Below the pieces are notes generated by a model. That model had not been told where the DNA came from, ran no database searches, and saw nothing but the letters and a program-made list of their open reading frames with translations. From positions 1 to 37,673 of the forward strand of contig WHST01000061.1 in the NCBI GenBank assembly GCA_009379955.1: 37,673 nt of DNA, written 5' to 3'. Positions 7,988-15,616 of the stretch are shown here, piece after piece; the first letter of the stretch is position 1; every line of letters begins with the position of its first letter. Source of the stretch: Streptosporangiales bacterium (lineage in GTDB: Bacteria; Actinomycetota; Actinomycetes; Streptosporangiales; WHST01). Both the position numbers and the translations under genes were made by a program.

Positions 7988-8169
7988 GTCGGTGCCCCTT
8001 CCGTGGTGAGGGTGATCGCGTCGACAGGGCAGATCTCGACGCACTCGCCGCAGTCGGTGCAGCGGTCCTCGAGGACGACGAGCTCGCCGCCCTCGGGTCT
8101 GATCGCGCGTTCCGGGCAGGTGAGCAGGCAGGCGCCGCAGCCCTGACACGCGGTGATCACGGCAGCCAT
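7984..8169 (-). CDS. 2[4Fe-4S] ferredoxin
   Basis: A 61-aa protein with two bacterial ferredoxin clusters: CQGCGACLLTCP and CTDCGECVEICP, each C-x2-C-x2-C-x3-CP. It is a small soluble electron carrier. The start ATG 8169 (MAAVITACQG) overlaps the cbiG-cobJ end by 13 nt; the longer frame to 8241 lacks ferredoxin character. Its stop overlaps nicT (ATGA). Its position between a ring methyltransferase and the cobalt transporter suggests it serves a reductive step in cobalamin synthesis, such as precorrin reduction or Co(II) to Co(I) reduction before adenosylation. That partner is inferred, not shown. Confidence 0.9.
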   Translation of the reverse strand: MAAVITACQGCGACLLTCPERAIRPEGGELVVLEDRCTDCGECVEICPVDAITLTTEGAPT

Positions 8170-9815
8170 CGGTACCCCCGCGGTGTCACCATCCGCCCGG
8201 CCCTGAGCCGGGTCTGCGAGCTGCCGACCACGACGACGCACGACATGTCCACGCGGCCGACGTCGAGCTCGGCGAGCGTGGTCAGTTCCACCCGCTCGCC
8301 CGGACGGCTCGCGTCACGCACCACGCCGAGGGGCGTCGACGGCGGCCGGTGCTCGGCCAGGACGGCGAGTGCCTTGCCCAGCTGCCAGTCGCGGCCGCGG
8401 CTGCGCGGGTTGTAGAAGGTGACGACCAGGTCCGCCTCTGCCGCGGCTCGCGTCCTACGCTCGATGACCGGCCACGGCGTGTGCAGGTCGGACAGCGAGA
8501 CGACGGCGTGGTCGTGGCCGAGCGGGGCACCGAGCAGCGCGGACGCCGCGAGGTTCGCCGTGACGCCTGGCACGACGACCACGTCGATGTCGTCGCCCGC
8601 GACGTCGAGCGCCGGGCTGGCCATCGCGTACACACCGGCGTCACCCGACCCGATCAGCGCGACGGCATGCCCTGCCGCGGCCTCGCCGACGGCGGCACGT
8701 GCCCGCTCCTCCTCGGAACCGAGACCACTCTCCAGCACACGTGTCCCCGGCCGGAACAGGTCGCGCACCTGGGCCACGTACTGGTCCAGCCCGACGACGA
8801 CAGACGCACGACGCAGCTCAGCGACGGCCCGTGGAGTGAGCAGGTCGCGGGCACCGGGACCGAGACCGACCAGCGCCAACCGGCCGCGGGGCCGGACCCT
8901 CGCCACGGCGACCGTGGCCATCGCCGACTTGCGCTTCTGCACGACCAGCTCCGCACCCTCGACGAGGGCCGCGGCCTCGGCGACGCTCGCCGTGCCCACC
9001 GCGGCAAGCGCCGCGTCGCTGGGGTTCGGCACCTCGACGGAGGCGAGCCTGAGCGCCGAGTACGTGCGCACCGGCCAGCCGTTCCTCGCCGCGGCCCCGG
9101 CGATGCCCCACTCGTCGCGCTTCGCGTCGACCGTGACCACCGCACACACCGACAGCGGCGAGAAGCCGGCGTCCTCCAGGGCCGTGCGCACGAGCGCGTC
9201 GACCTCGTCGACGCCGACACCGCGGCTGGCTCCGACGCCGACGACGAGCGCGGGTGGGCGGAGGACGACGGTGGTGGGGTCGGTGGCGACGAGCCTCTCG
9301 GTGACGACGACGCTGTGCGTGCCGGAACCGCCGACGTTGGGCGGGAACGCGGGCAGCGGCCAGGTCGCGTCCGCCGCCAACCGCACCCGGCTGCCGTCGA
9401 GCATCGCCCTGCTCACCGCCGCGACGGCACCCTCCACGGGCCAGCCGAGGGTGTCGAGGCCGGGGACGCCGCTGGCGTCGGTCGCCGTGGTGACGACCGG
9501 TTCGGCGCCGAGGACGTCGGCGACCCGTGCGGCGAGCGCGTTGGCGCCGGCACCGTGACCGCCGAGGAGCGCGACGGCGTGCCTGCTCCGTTCGTCGACG
9601 CACACCACGGCAGGGTCATCGTGCTTGTCCTCGAGCAGCGGCGCGACGAGCCGCACGGTCGCTCCTGTCGCGAGGAAGCAGACGAGCGCGTCGCACTCCC
9701 GCCAGGCGTCGGCCAGCGCGGCCACCGGGTAGTCGCGCGTGCCGTCCGGCCACGCCTCGGCCAGCCGCGTGGCAGCAATGCGTCCCGCCGCGGTCGCGGA
9801 CACCAGGCCGATCAT
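8157..9815 (-). CDS. cbiG-cobJ: CbiG-CobJ fusion: cobalt-precorrin-5A hydrolase plus precorrin-3B C17-methyltransferase
   Basis: The 552-aa protein joins two enzymes. Residues 1-310 are CbiG, which opens the ring lactone and releases acetaldehyde in the anaerobic-type route (FLATGATVRLVAPLL near 47-61, GGHGAGAN at 85-92, and the CobE-like C-terminal part GVGASRGV at 193-200, then VQKRKSAM). Residues 312-552 are the SAM-dependent C17-methyltransferase CobJ/CbiH, which contracts the ring (LVGLGPGARDLLTP, GSGDAGVYAMA, VVPGVTANLAASALLGAPLG, FYNPRSRGR). The start ATG 9815 overlaps the cobL stop (ATGA). Such CbiG-CobJ fusions are known in bacteria. With CbiD and no CobG or CobF in the operon, the chemistry looks like the oxygen-independent pathway. 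Confidence 0.92.
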   Translation of the reverse strand: MIGLVSATAAGRIAATRLAEAWPDGTRDYPVAALADAWRECDALVCFLATGATVRLVAPLLEDKHDDPAVVCVDERSRHAVALLGGHGAGANALAARVADVLGAEPVVTTATDASGVPGLDTLGWPVEGAVAAVSRAMLDGSRVRLAADATWPLPAFPPNVGGSGTHSVVVTERLVATDPTTVVLRPPALVVGVGASRGVGVDEVDALVRTALEDAGFSPLSVCAVVTVDAKRDEWGIAGAAARNGWPVRTYSALRLASVEVPNPSDAALAAVGTASVAEAAALVEGAELVVQKRKSAMATVAVARVRPRGRLALVGLGPGARDLLTPRAVAELRRASVVVGLDQYVAQVRDLFRPGTRVLESGLGSEEERARAAVGEAAAGHAVALIGSGDAGVYAMASPALDVAGDDIDVVVVPGVTANLAASALLGAPLGHDHAVVSLSDLHTPWPVIERRTRAAAEADLVVTFYNPRSRGRDWQLGKALAVLAEHRPPSTPLGVVRDASRPGERVELTTLAELDVGRVDMSCVVVVGSSQTRLRAGRMVTPRGYRWLP

Positions 9816-10996
9816 CCGACCCACCTCCCGCACAGCAGCAGCACAGGGTTGGTCGCGGCCAGACGGTGCGTGCCGTCGGGCAGCTGCGCGAGCCTGGACG
9901 CCTGCAGTTGCATGCCCTCGACGGCGTAGCCGGCCGCCGTCAGCGCGTCAGCCGTCACGCCGACGCGCTCGAGCGCGACGAGCGCGACGACCACTCGCGC
10001 CGGACGCCGTGCCGCCACCGCGGCGACGACCTCGGGACCGCCGCCACCGACGAACACCGCGTCGGGGTCTGGCAGGTCGGGGAGCGCCGCGAGCGCCTCG
10101 CCGTGGACCACCTCGACCTGCACGTCGTGGCGCGCGGCGTTCTTCTCGACGTGTGCGCACTGCTCCGCGTCCCTGTCGACCGCGACGACCGCCGCGCCGA
10201 ACCGCGCGCACTCGACCGCGACGGAGCCGCTGCCCGCGCCGACGTCCCAGACGAGTGAGCCCGTGCCGGGACCGAGCCACGCCAGCACCTGCGCCCGCAC
10301 CTCGGCCTTGGTGACCATCGAGTCGCGATGCTCGAACGCGTCGTCGGGCAACGCCCAACCCGCCGGTGTCACGGGTCCCGGCCACAGCCAACCGCGCGGT
10401 GTGACGGCGCCGGCGGCCAGCACCAGCACCACGTTCGGGTCGTGCCACGTCCGCGTCGCGGCCTCGGCAGGCGTGCACACCACGACCCGTTCCTCCGGGG
10501 TGCCGAGACGCTCCGCGACGTGCAACGTGCGCGGCACGCCGGCGAGCGCGGCGGCCAGCTCGGCCGGACCCGCGCCCGAGGTGGTGAGCACCGCGACCTT
10601 CGCGTGCGCGCGGCAGGCGTTGACCGCGGGACGCAGGTCCCTGCCGTGCGCGCTGACGACGAGCGCGTCGTCCCACGACATGCCGGCGCGTGCGAACGCC
10701 TGCGCGACCGAGGAGACCGCAGGCACCACCTGGAGGTCCCATCCGCGTTCGCGCAGCGCGCGCACGATGCCGAAGAAGCCTGGGTCCCCTGACGCGAGCA
10801 CGACCGCGTCACCTTCGTGCGCGGCGAGCGCGTCGAGCCCGCTCGACAGGTCACCGAGCACCGCGGTACGGGTACCGGCGGGCAGCGGGACGGAGTCCAG
10901 GTGCCTGCGTGCACCCACCACGAGCCTGGCAGACGCCAGCGCGCGCGACGCATCGGGCGCGAGCGCCGTACCGTCGAGACCGATGACCGTGATCAC
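9812..10996 (-). CDS. cobL: Precorrin-6Y C5,15-methyltransferase (decarboxylating), CbiE-CbiT fusion
   Basis: CobL methylates C-5 and C-15 of the ring and removes the C-12 acetate carboxyl. Residues 1 to about 200 are the CbiE methylase (ITVIGLDG, ASGDPGFFGI, VVPAVSSVAQAFARAG). Residues from about 225 are the CbiT class I methyltransferase (VTKAEVRA and the SAM-binding DVGAGSGSVAVE). The start is taken as GTG 10996, because GTGA overlaps the cbiD stop in the pattern used throughout this operon; a start at 11011 is also in frame. This gives 394 aa, normal for the fused form. Confidence 0.94.
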   Translation of the reverse strand: MITVIGLDGTALAPDASRALASARLVVGARRHLDSVPLPAGTRTAVLGDLSSGLDALAAHEGDAVVLASGDPGFFGIVRALRERGWDLQVVPAVSSVAQAFARAGMSWDDALVVSAHGRDLRPAVNACRAHAKVAVLTTSGAGPAELAAALAGVPRTLHVAERLGTPEERVVVCTPAEAATRTWHDPNVVLVLAAGAVTPRGWLWPGPVTPAGWALPDDAFEHRDSMVTKAEVRAQVLAWLGPGTGSLVWDVGAGSGSVAVECARFGAAVVAVDRDAEQCAHVEKNAARHDVQVEVVHGEALAALPDLPDPDAVFVGGGGPEVVAAVAARRPARVVVALVALERVGVTADALTAAGYAVEGMQLQASRLAQLPDGTHRLAATNPVLLLCGRWVG

Positions 10997-12138
10997 GCCG
11001 CGCGCACCCACTCGGGTCGGGTCGCCGCGACAACGGTGCGCCCGCTGAAGTCGACCATCGCCACGTCGGCGTCGAGACGCTCCCCGCTCGCCCGGACCAG
11101 CACCGAACGCACCCGCGCGCAGATGACGTCACCGACGCGGCGCAACAGGCCCTCGCGTTCCCAGATCTCGTACGCGTGCCTGCCGGTGTTGGCGGCCGCG
11201 ACGGTCACGACGGTCTCGTCGTCTCCGCCGGCAGCACGGGTCAGCTCGGCGAGCAGGTCGAGGTCGACCTTGGAACGCGTGTAGTGCGTCATCAGGACTC
11301 CCGCGGAGAGCTTGGCCAGCTTGCCCGCCATGCCGACGAACACGACTCGCTGGACCCCGACCTCGCACGCCCGACGGATCGCGGCACCGGTGAAGTCGCC
11401 GACCTCGACGAAGCACACGTCCGCGACGTCGGGCAGCAACGCCATCGCGCCCTGCTCGGTACGGCCACCGGTGCACAGCACGACGGTCCGTTCGCCCTGT
11501 GCGGCCATCACGGACACGGCCTGCTCGACGCTCGCCCGCCAGGACGCGGTGGAGAACGGGCGCACGATGCCGGTAGTGCCGAGGATCGAGATGCCGCCGA
11601 GGATGCCGAGCCGCCGGTTCGTCGTCTTGCGCGCCATCCGCTCGCCGTCGGGGACGGAGACGACCACGTGCACGCCGCCGGCGTCCAGGTCCACGACCTC
11701 GCCGACCGCCTGCCGGATCATCGCGCGGGGCGGGCCGGTGATGGACGGCTCACCGACCGGGATGCCGAGCCCGGGCTTGGTGACGATTCCGACGCCCTCG
11801 CCGCCCTCGAGACCGACGCCAGGCTCGTCGCGCCACGACACGGTCACGGTGAGGTGCGCGCCGTGCGTGACGTCGGGGTCGTCACCCGCGTCCTTCACCA
11901 CGACCGCCGTCGCGCGTGCCTCGTCGTAACGACAGCTGTGCACGTCGAACCGCACGCGCCGGCCGCTCGGGATCGCGACCTCCACCTCGTGTTCCTGACG
12001 CTGGTCGCGTAACGCGGACGTCGCCGCCTTCGCCGCCGCGGACGCGCAGGTGCCCGTGGTCCAACCGGTACGCAACGCCTTCTGTCGCACCTTCGCGGTA
12101 CGCGGCAGATCCGGCTCGCGGATCTCGGGTTCGGTCAT
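10993..12138 (-). CDS. cbiD: Cobalt-precorrin-5B C1-methyltransferase
   Basis: CbiD methylates C-1 in the anaerobic-type pathway, in place of the aerobic CobF. The 381-aa protein opens with the hallmark LRTGWTTGTCASAAAKAA, followed by VVKDAGDDPDVTHGA, GIVTKPGLGIPVGEPSI, GGISILGTTGIVRP and FVGMAGKLAKLSAGVLMTH. The start ATG 12138 (MTEPEIREPD) overlaps the cobM stop (ATGA). The open frame above it to 12276 lies within cobM and is not real. CbiD here, with CbiG and CbiX, marks the oxygen-independent type of corrin synthesis. Confidence 0.95.
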   Translation of the reverse strand: MTEPEIREPDLPRTAKVRQKALRTGWTTGTCASAAAKAATSALRDQRQEHEVEVAIPSGRRVRFDVHSCRYDEARATAVVVKDAGDDPDVTHGAHLTVTVSWRDEPGVGLEGGEGVGIVTKPGLGIPVGEPSITGPPRAMIRQAVGEVVDLDAGGVHVVVSVPDGERMARKTTNRRLGILGGISILGTTGIVRPFSTASWRASVEQAVSVMAAQGERTVVLCTGGRTEQGAMALLPDVADVCFVEVGDFTGAAIRRACEVGVQRVVFVGMAGKLAKLSAGVLMTHYTRSKVDLDLLAELTRAAGGDDETVVTVAAANTGRHAYEIWEREGLLRRVGDVICARVRSVLVRASGERLDADVAMVDFSGRTVVAATRPEWVRAA

Positions 12139-12935
12139 GACCGGTTCTCCCGCAACGCGCGCCGCGCCTCCCGGTCCGCCTTGCGGTAACCGTGGAAGTG
12201 GCCAGGGTGGTAGAGGTGCGACCGGGTACCGGCCGCGCCGAGGGCGGCTCCGACGAGGAACAACGTGTGCTTCCACAGCTTGTGCGCCTTCACCGTCGAC
12301 TCCAGCGTGTCGACGGTGCAGGTGACGACGAGCTCCTCGGGCCAGGTCGCCTGGTACGCCACCACGACCGGCGTCTCCGGCGCGTAACCGCCGTCGAGCA
12401 GCTCCTGCCGCAGCTGCCCCGACCTGGCGGCGGCGAGGAACACCGCCATCGTCGTGCGGTGTCTGGCGAACTCGCGTACCTCCTCGCTCGGCGGCATCGG
12501 CGTCTTGCCGCCGCCGAGCCTGGTCAGCACGACCGACTGCGCGACCTCGGGCACGGTCAGCTCGCGGTCGACGATCGCGGCGACGGCGGAGAACGCGCTC
12601 ACCCCGGGGACCGTCTCGTGCGCGAGACCGAGCTCGTCACACAGCTCGCGCTGCTCCTGCACCGCACCCCACAGCGCGGGGTCGCCCGAATGGATACGCG
12701 CGACGACGAGCCCGTCGCGCAAGGCCCGCTCGTAGAGCGGACGCACACCTTCGAGCGGCAGCTGCGCGGAGTCGACGATCTCGGCGCCCGGCCTGGCGTG
12801 CTCGAGCACGTCGGCGTGCACGAGGCTGGCCGCCCACACCACGACGTCCGCGGCCGCGATCGCCCGCGCAGCGCGCAACGTCAACAGGTCTGCGGCACCC
12901 GGCCCGGCGCCGACGAACCACACCTTCGCGGTCAC
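12135..12935 (-). CDS. cobM: Precorrin-4 C11-methyltransferase
   Basis: CobM/CbiF adds the C-11 methyl group using SAM. The 266-aa protein begins KVWFVGAGPGAADLLTLRA, the glycine-rich loop of the tetrapyrrole methylase family, and contains RIHSGDPALWGAVQEQ, ETVPGVSAFSA and the LTRLGGGKTPMP stretch usual in this subgroup. The start is GTG 12935, which overlaps the cobI stop as GTGA. The basic C-terminal tail (YRKADREARRALRENR) is a little longer than in some relatives. It acts in the cytoplasm after the ring-contracting methylation by CobJ. Confidence 0.94.
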   Translation of the reverse strand: MTAKVWFVGAGPGAADLLTLRAARAIAAADVVVWAASLVHADVLEHARPGAEIVDSAQLPLEGVRPLYERALRDGLVVARIHSGDPALWGAVQEQRELCDELGLAHETVPGVSAFSAVAAIVDRELTVPEVAQSVVLTRLGGGKTPMPPSEEVREFARHRTTMAVFLAAARSGQLRQELLDGGYAPETPVVVAYQATWPEELVVTCTVDTLESTVKAHKLWKHTLFLVGAALGAAGTRSHLYHPGHFHGYRKADREARRALRENRS

Positions 12936-13657
12936 AGCTTCCCTCCCCTGCTCGATCTGCGGCCAGGCACCAGCAGGGTGGCGAGGTACGGCGCAGTACC
13001 GGTGACGGCGGCCGCCGGCCTGATCTCCTCATCCGGGAGGCCCAGGCTCGCGCCGTACACGGCGGTGTCGAGCCGGCCGGCCTCGTCGACGGCCTCGAGC
13101 ATCTCGGGCAGGTGTCGGCCGCCCTTGTAGCCGACGACGGTGTCGAACCGCGCGAGCGCGTCGCGGAACCTGCCGACGCCGGCCGTCAGCGGGAACAGCG
13201 CCAGGGTCTCCCTGCCCTCGCACAGCACCACGCCGCTGCGCGCCGCGAGGTCCTGCATCGCGGTGATGCCGGGCACCGTCTCCACACCGACGCCGGGAAC
13301 GCGCTCGCGCACGGTCTGCGCGAGGTAGGTGAAGGTCGAGTACACGTTGGGGTCGCCGATGGTGGCGAACGCGACCGTCGCCGCGCCTTCGCCGTACGCG
13401 GTGACGACGGCGTCGGCGGCCGCGTCCCAGGCCGCCTCGCGACGCGTGCGGTCGGTGCGCTCGTTCAGCGCGAAGACGGTGCGACGCACCCTGTCGTGAT
13501 CGACGTGCGCGCGTACCGTCACCTCAGCGCGGCCCGGTTCGTCGGGCGCGAGCACCGGCACGAGCACCAGGTCTGCGGCACACAGCTCGCGGACCGCCTT
13601 GACCGTCACCAGCTCCGGGTCGCCTGGGCCGACACCCACACCCACCAGCCGCCTCAT
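12932..13657 (-). CDS. cobI: Precorrin-2 C20-methyltransferase
   Basis: CobI/CbiL methylates C-20 of (cobalt-)precorrin-2, the first committed step after SUMT. The 241-aa protein has the family start LVGVGVGPGDPELVTVKAV, then ATIGDPNVYSTFTYL, ETVPGITAMQDLAAR and YKGGRHLPEM. The start ATG 13657 overlaps the cobB stop (ATGA), and its stop overlaps cobM (GTGA). Whether the natural substrate carries cobalt depends on whether CbiX acts first, as its presence in the same operon suggests. Confidence 0.94.
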   Translation of the reverse strand: MRRLVGVGVGPGDPELVTVKAVRELCAADLVLVPVLAPDEPGRAEVTVRAHVDHDRVRRTVFALNERTDRTRREAAWDAAADAVVTAYGEGAATVAFATIGDPNVYSTFTYLAQTVRERVPGVGVETVPGITAMQDLAARSGVVLCEGRETLALFPLTAGVGRFRDALARFDTVVGYKGGRHLPEMLEAVDEAGRLDTAVYGASLGLPDEEIRPAAAVTGTAPYLATLLVPGRRSSRGGKL

Positions 13658-14982
13658 CGCGCCGCCTCGAGCAGACGGATGGCGCGTGCGGGGTCGGCAG
13701 CCCAGTGCAGGTGCAGGTAGGACGCATGCACGTTGCCGTGGACGAAGCCCTCGCGGCGGTCACCGATCCGCCAGGCCGGCGGGTCGCTGTGTGCGGGTTC
13801 GACGACGGTGCGGTGGAACTCGTGCGCCGCGACCTTCGCACCGGCCGGCGCGACCACCGAGTCCATCGCCGCCACTGCCTCGCCGTAGCCGAGGGAGAGC
13901 CGCTCCGTCATCCTCGCCTTCGCGTCGACGACGCCGCACATGGCAGCCCCGTCCAGCTCGCGGGTGAGGTACAGGAGTCCCGCGCACTCCGCGACGATGG
14001 GAGCGCCCGAGGCGGCGAGCCGGTGCACGTCCGCGCGCAGCGGCTCGTTGGCGGACAGCTCGCCCGCGTACACCTCGGGAAAGCCACCGCCCATGACGAG
14101 CGCCGCGGTTCGGTCCGGCAGCGCCTCGTCGTGCAGCGGGTCGAACGTCACGACGTCGGCGCCGGCCGCGGCGAGCAGCTCGGCCGTCTCCGCGTAGGAG
14201 AAGGTGAACGCCCGGCCACCGGCGACAGCCACGACGGGACGCCCCGGCACCGGCTCGACCTCGGGCGTCCACGGCCCGACCGCGAGCGGACCCGCCGTAG
14301 CCGCCAGCGCGACCACAGCGTCCAGATCGACGGATTCGGCGACGACGGCACCGAGCCGCTCGACCAGCGCGACCGCCTCGTCCGCCCGCTCGACAGCAGG
14401 CACGAGACCAAGGTGCCGTGACGGCGTCACGACGGCGTCGGTCCTGCGCAGCGCGCCGAGCACCGGTATGCCCGCGTCGGCGAGCGCGGTGCGCAGGATC
14501 TCCTCGTGTCGGTCGGACGCGACCTGGTTCAACACGATGCCACCCACCCGCACCCGCGTGTCGTACGACGCGAACCCGGCGACGACCGCGGCGACCGAAC
14601 GCCCCTGCGCGGACGCGTCGACGACAAGCACGACGGGCGCGTCGAGCAGCCGTGCGACATGGGCCGCGGACCCGTACGACGTCGTGCCCCGCCCGTCGAA
14701 CATGCCCATCACACCCTCGACGACTGCGACATCGGCGCCCGCGGCGCCGTGCAGGAACAGCGGCCCGACGAGGTCCTCGCCGCACAGCACGGGGTCGAGG
14801 TTGCGACCTGGCCGGCCGCAGGCGAGCGCGTGGTAGCCGGGGTCGATGTAGTCGGGCCCGACCTTGTGCCCGGAGACGGCAAGCCCGCGCGACCGCAACG
14901 CGGCCATCAGCCCGGTGGCCACCGTCGTCTTGCCGTGCCCGGAAGCGGGCGCGGCGACGACGAGTCGAGGGGCTCGGCTCAT
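13654..14982 (-). CDS. cobB: Cobyrinate a,c-diamide synthase (glutamine-hydrolysing)
   Basis: CobB (CbiA) amidates the a and c carboxyls of (hydrogeno/cob)yrinate, using glutamine and ATP. The 442-aa protein has an N-terminal P-loop (ASGHGKTTVATGL, about 13-25) and the HKVGPDYIDPGYH motif. The C-terminal class I glutamine amidotransferase part has its nucleophile in VAECAGLLYLTREL and the later EFHRT histidine region. The start ATG 14982 lies 19 nt after the cobO stop, one of only two real gaps in the operon. Its stop overlaps cobI (ATGA). Confidence 0.95.
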   Translation of the reverse strand: MSRAPRLVVAAPASGHGKTTVATGLMAALRSRGLAVSGHKVGPDYIDPGYHALACGRPGRNLDPVLCGEDLVGPLFLHGAAGADVAVVEGVMGMFDGRGTTSYGSAAHVARLLDAPVVLVVDASAQGRSVAAVVAGFASYDTRVRVGGIVLNQVASDRHEEILRTALADAGIPVLGALRRTDAVVTPSRHLGLVPAVERADEAVALVERLGAVVAESVDLDAVVALAATAGPLAVGPWTPEVEPVPGRPVVAVAGGRAFTFSYAETAELLAAAGADVVTFDPLHDEALPDRTAALVMGGGFPEVYAGELSANEPLRADVHRLAASGAPIVAECAGLLYLTRELDGAAMCGVVDAKARMTERLSLGYGEAVAAMDSVVAPAGAKVAAHEFHRTVVEPAHSDPPAWRIGDRREGFVHGNVHASYLHLHWAADPARAIRLLEAAR

Positions 14983-15001
14983 GCGGGGCCGCCTCCTCGA
15001 G

Positions 15002-15616
15002 TCACCACTCGATCCCCCGCTGGCCCTTCTGGCCCGCGTCCATCGGGTGCTTGACCTTCGTCATCTCGACGACCAGGTCGGCCGCCTCGACGAGGCGTGG
15101 GTCGGCGTTGCGTCCGGTGACGACGACGTGTTGCTGGCCGGACAGGTCGCGCAGCGTCGTCACGACATCGTCGACGTCCACCCAGCCCCACTTCATCGGG
15201 TAGGTGAACTCGTCGAGCACGTAGAACCGGTATGCCTCCGCGGCGAGATCGCGCTTGACCTGTGCCCAGCCCTCACGGGCGTCGGCGGCGTGGTCGTCCG
15301 TCGAGCCGCGGTGCCTGATCCAGGACCACCCCTCGCCCATCTTGTGCCAGGCGACGGTGCCGCCCTCCCCCGTCTGCTCGTGCACCCGGCCGAGCGCACG
15401 CAGCGCCGCCTCCTCGCCGACCTTCCACTTCGCGCTCTTGACGAACTGGAACACCGCGATCGGCCAGCCCTGATTCCACGCCCGCAACGCGAGCCCGAAC
15501 GCGGCCGTCGACTTGCCCTTCATCTCGCCGGTGTGCACGATCAGGAGCGGACGGTGCCTGCGCTGTCTCGTGGTGAGCCCGTCGTCGGGGACGACGAGCG
15601 GCTTCCCCTGTGGCAT
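15002..15616 (-). CDS. cobO: Cob(I)yrinic acid a,c-diamide adenosyltransferase
   Basis: CobO (BtuR/CobA type) transfers the 5'-deoxyadenosyl group of ATP to Co(I) and creates the upper ligand of adenosylcobalamin. The 204-aa protein has a P-loop at about 28-37 (VHTGEMKGKSTAAFG), then VFQFVKSAKWKVGE, a GEGWSW segment, VLDEFTYPMKWGWV and VVTGRNADPRLVEAADLVVEM, all standard for the family. Its ATG 15616 overlaps the chlID stop as TGATG. It needs cobalt in the Co(I) state, so the operon's ferredoxin is a possible electron source. Confidence 0.95.
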   Translation of the reverse strand: MPQGKPLVVPDDGLTTRQRRHRPLLIVHTGEMKGKSTAAFGLALRAWNQGWPIAVFQFVKSAKWKVGEEAALRALGRVHEQTGEGGTVAWHKMGEGWSWIRHRGSTDDHAADAREGWAQVKRDLAAEAYRFYVLDEFTYPMKWGWVDVDDVVTTLRDLSGQQHVVVTGRNADPRLVEAADLVVEMTKVKHPMDAGQKGQRGIEW

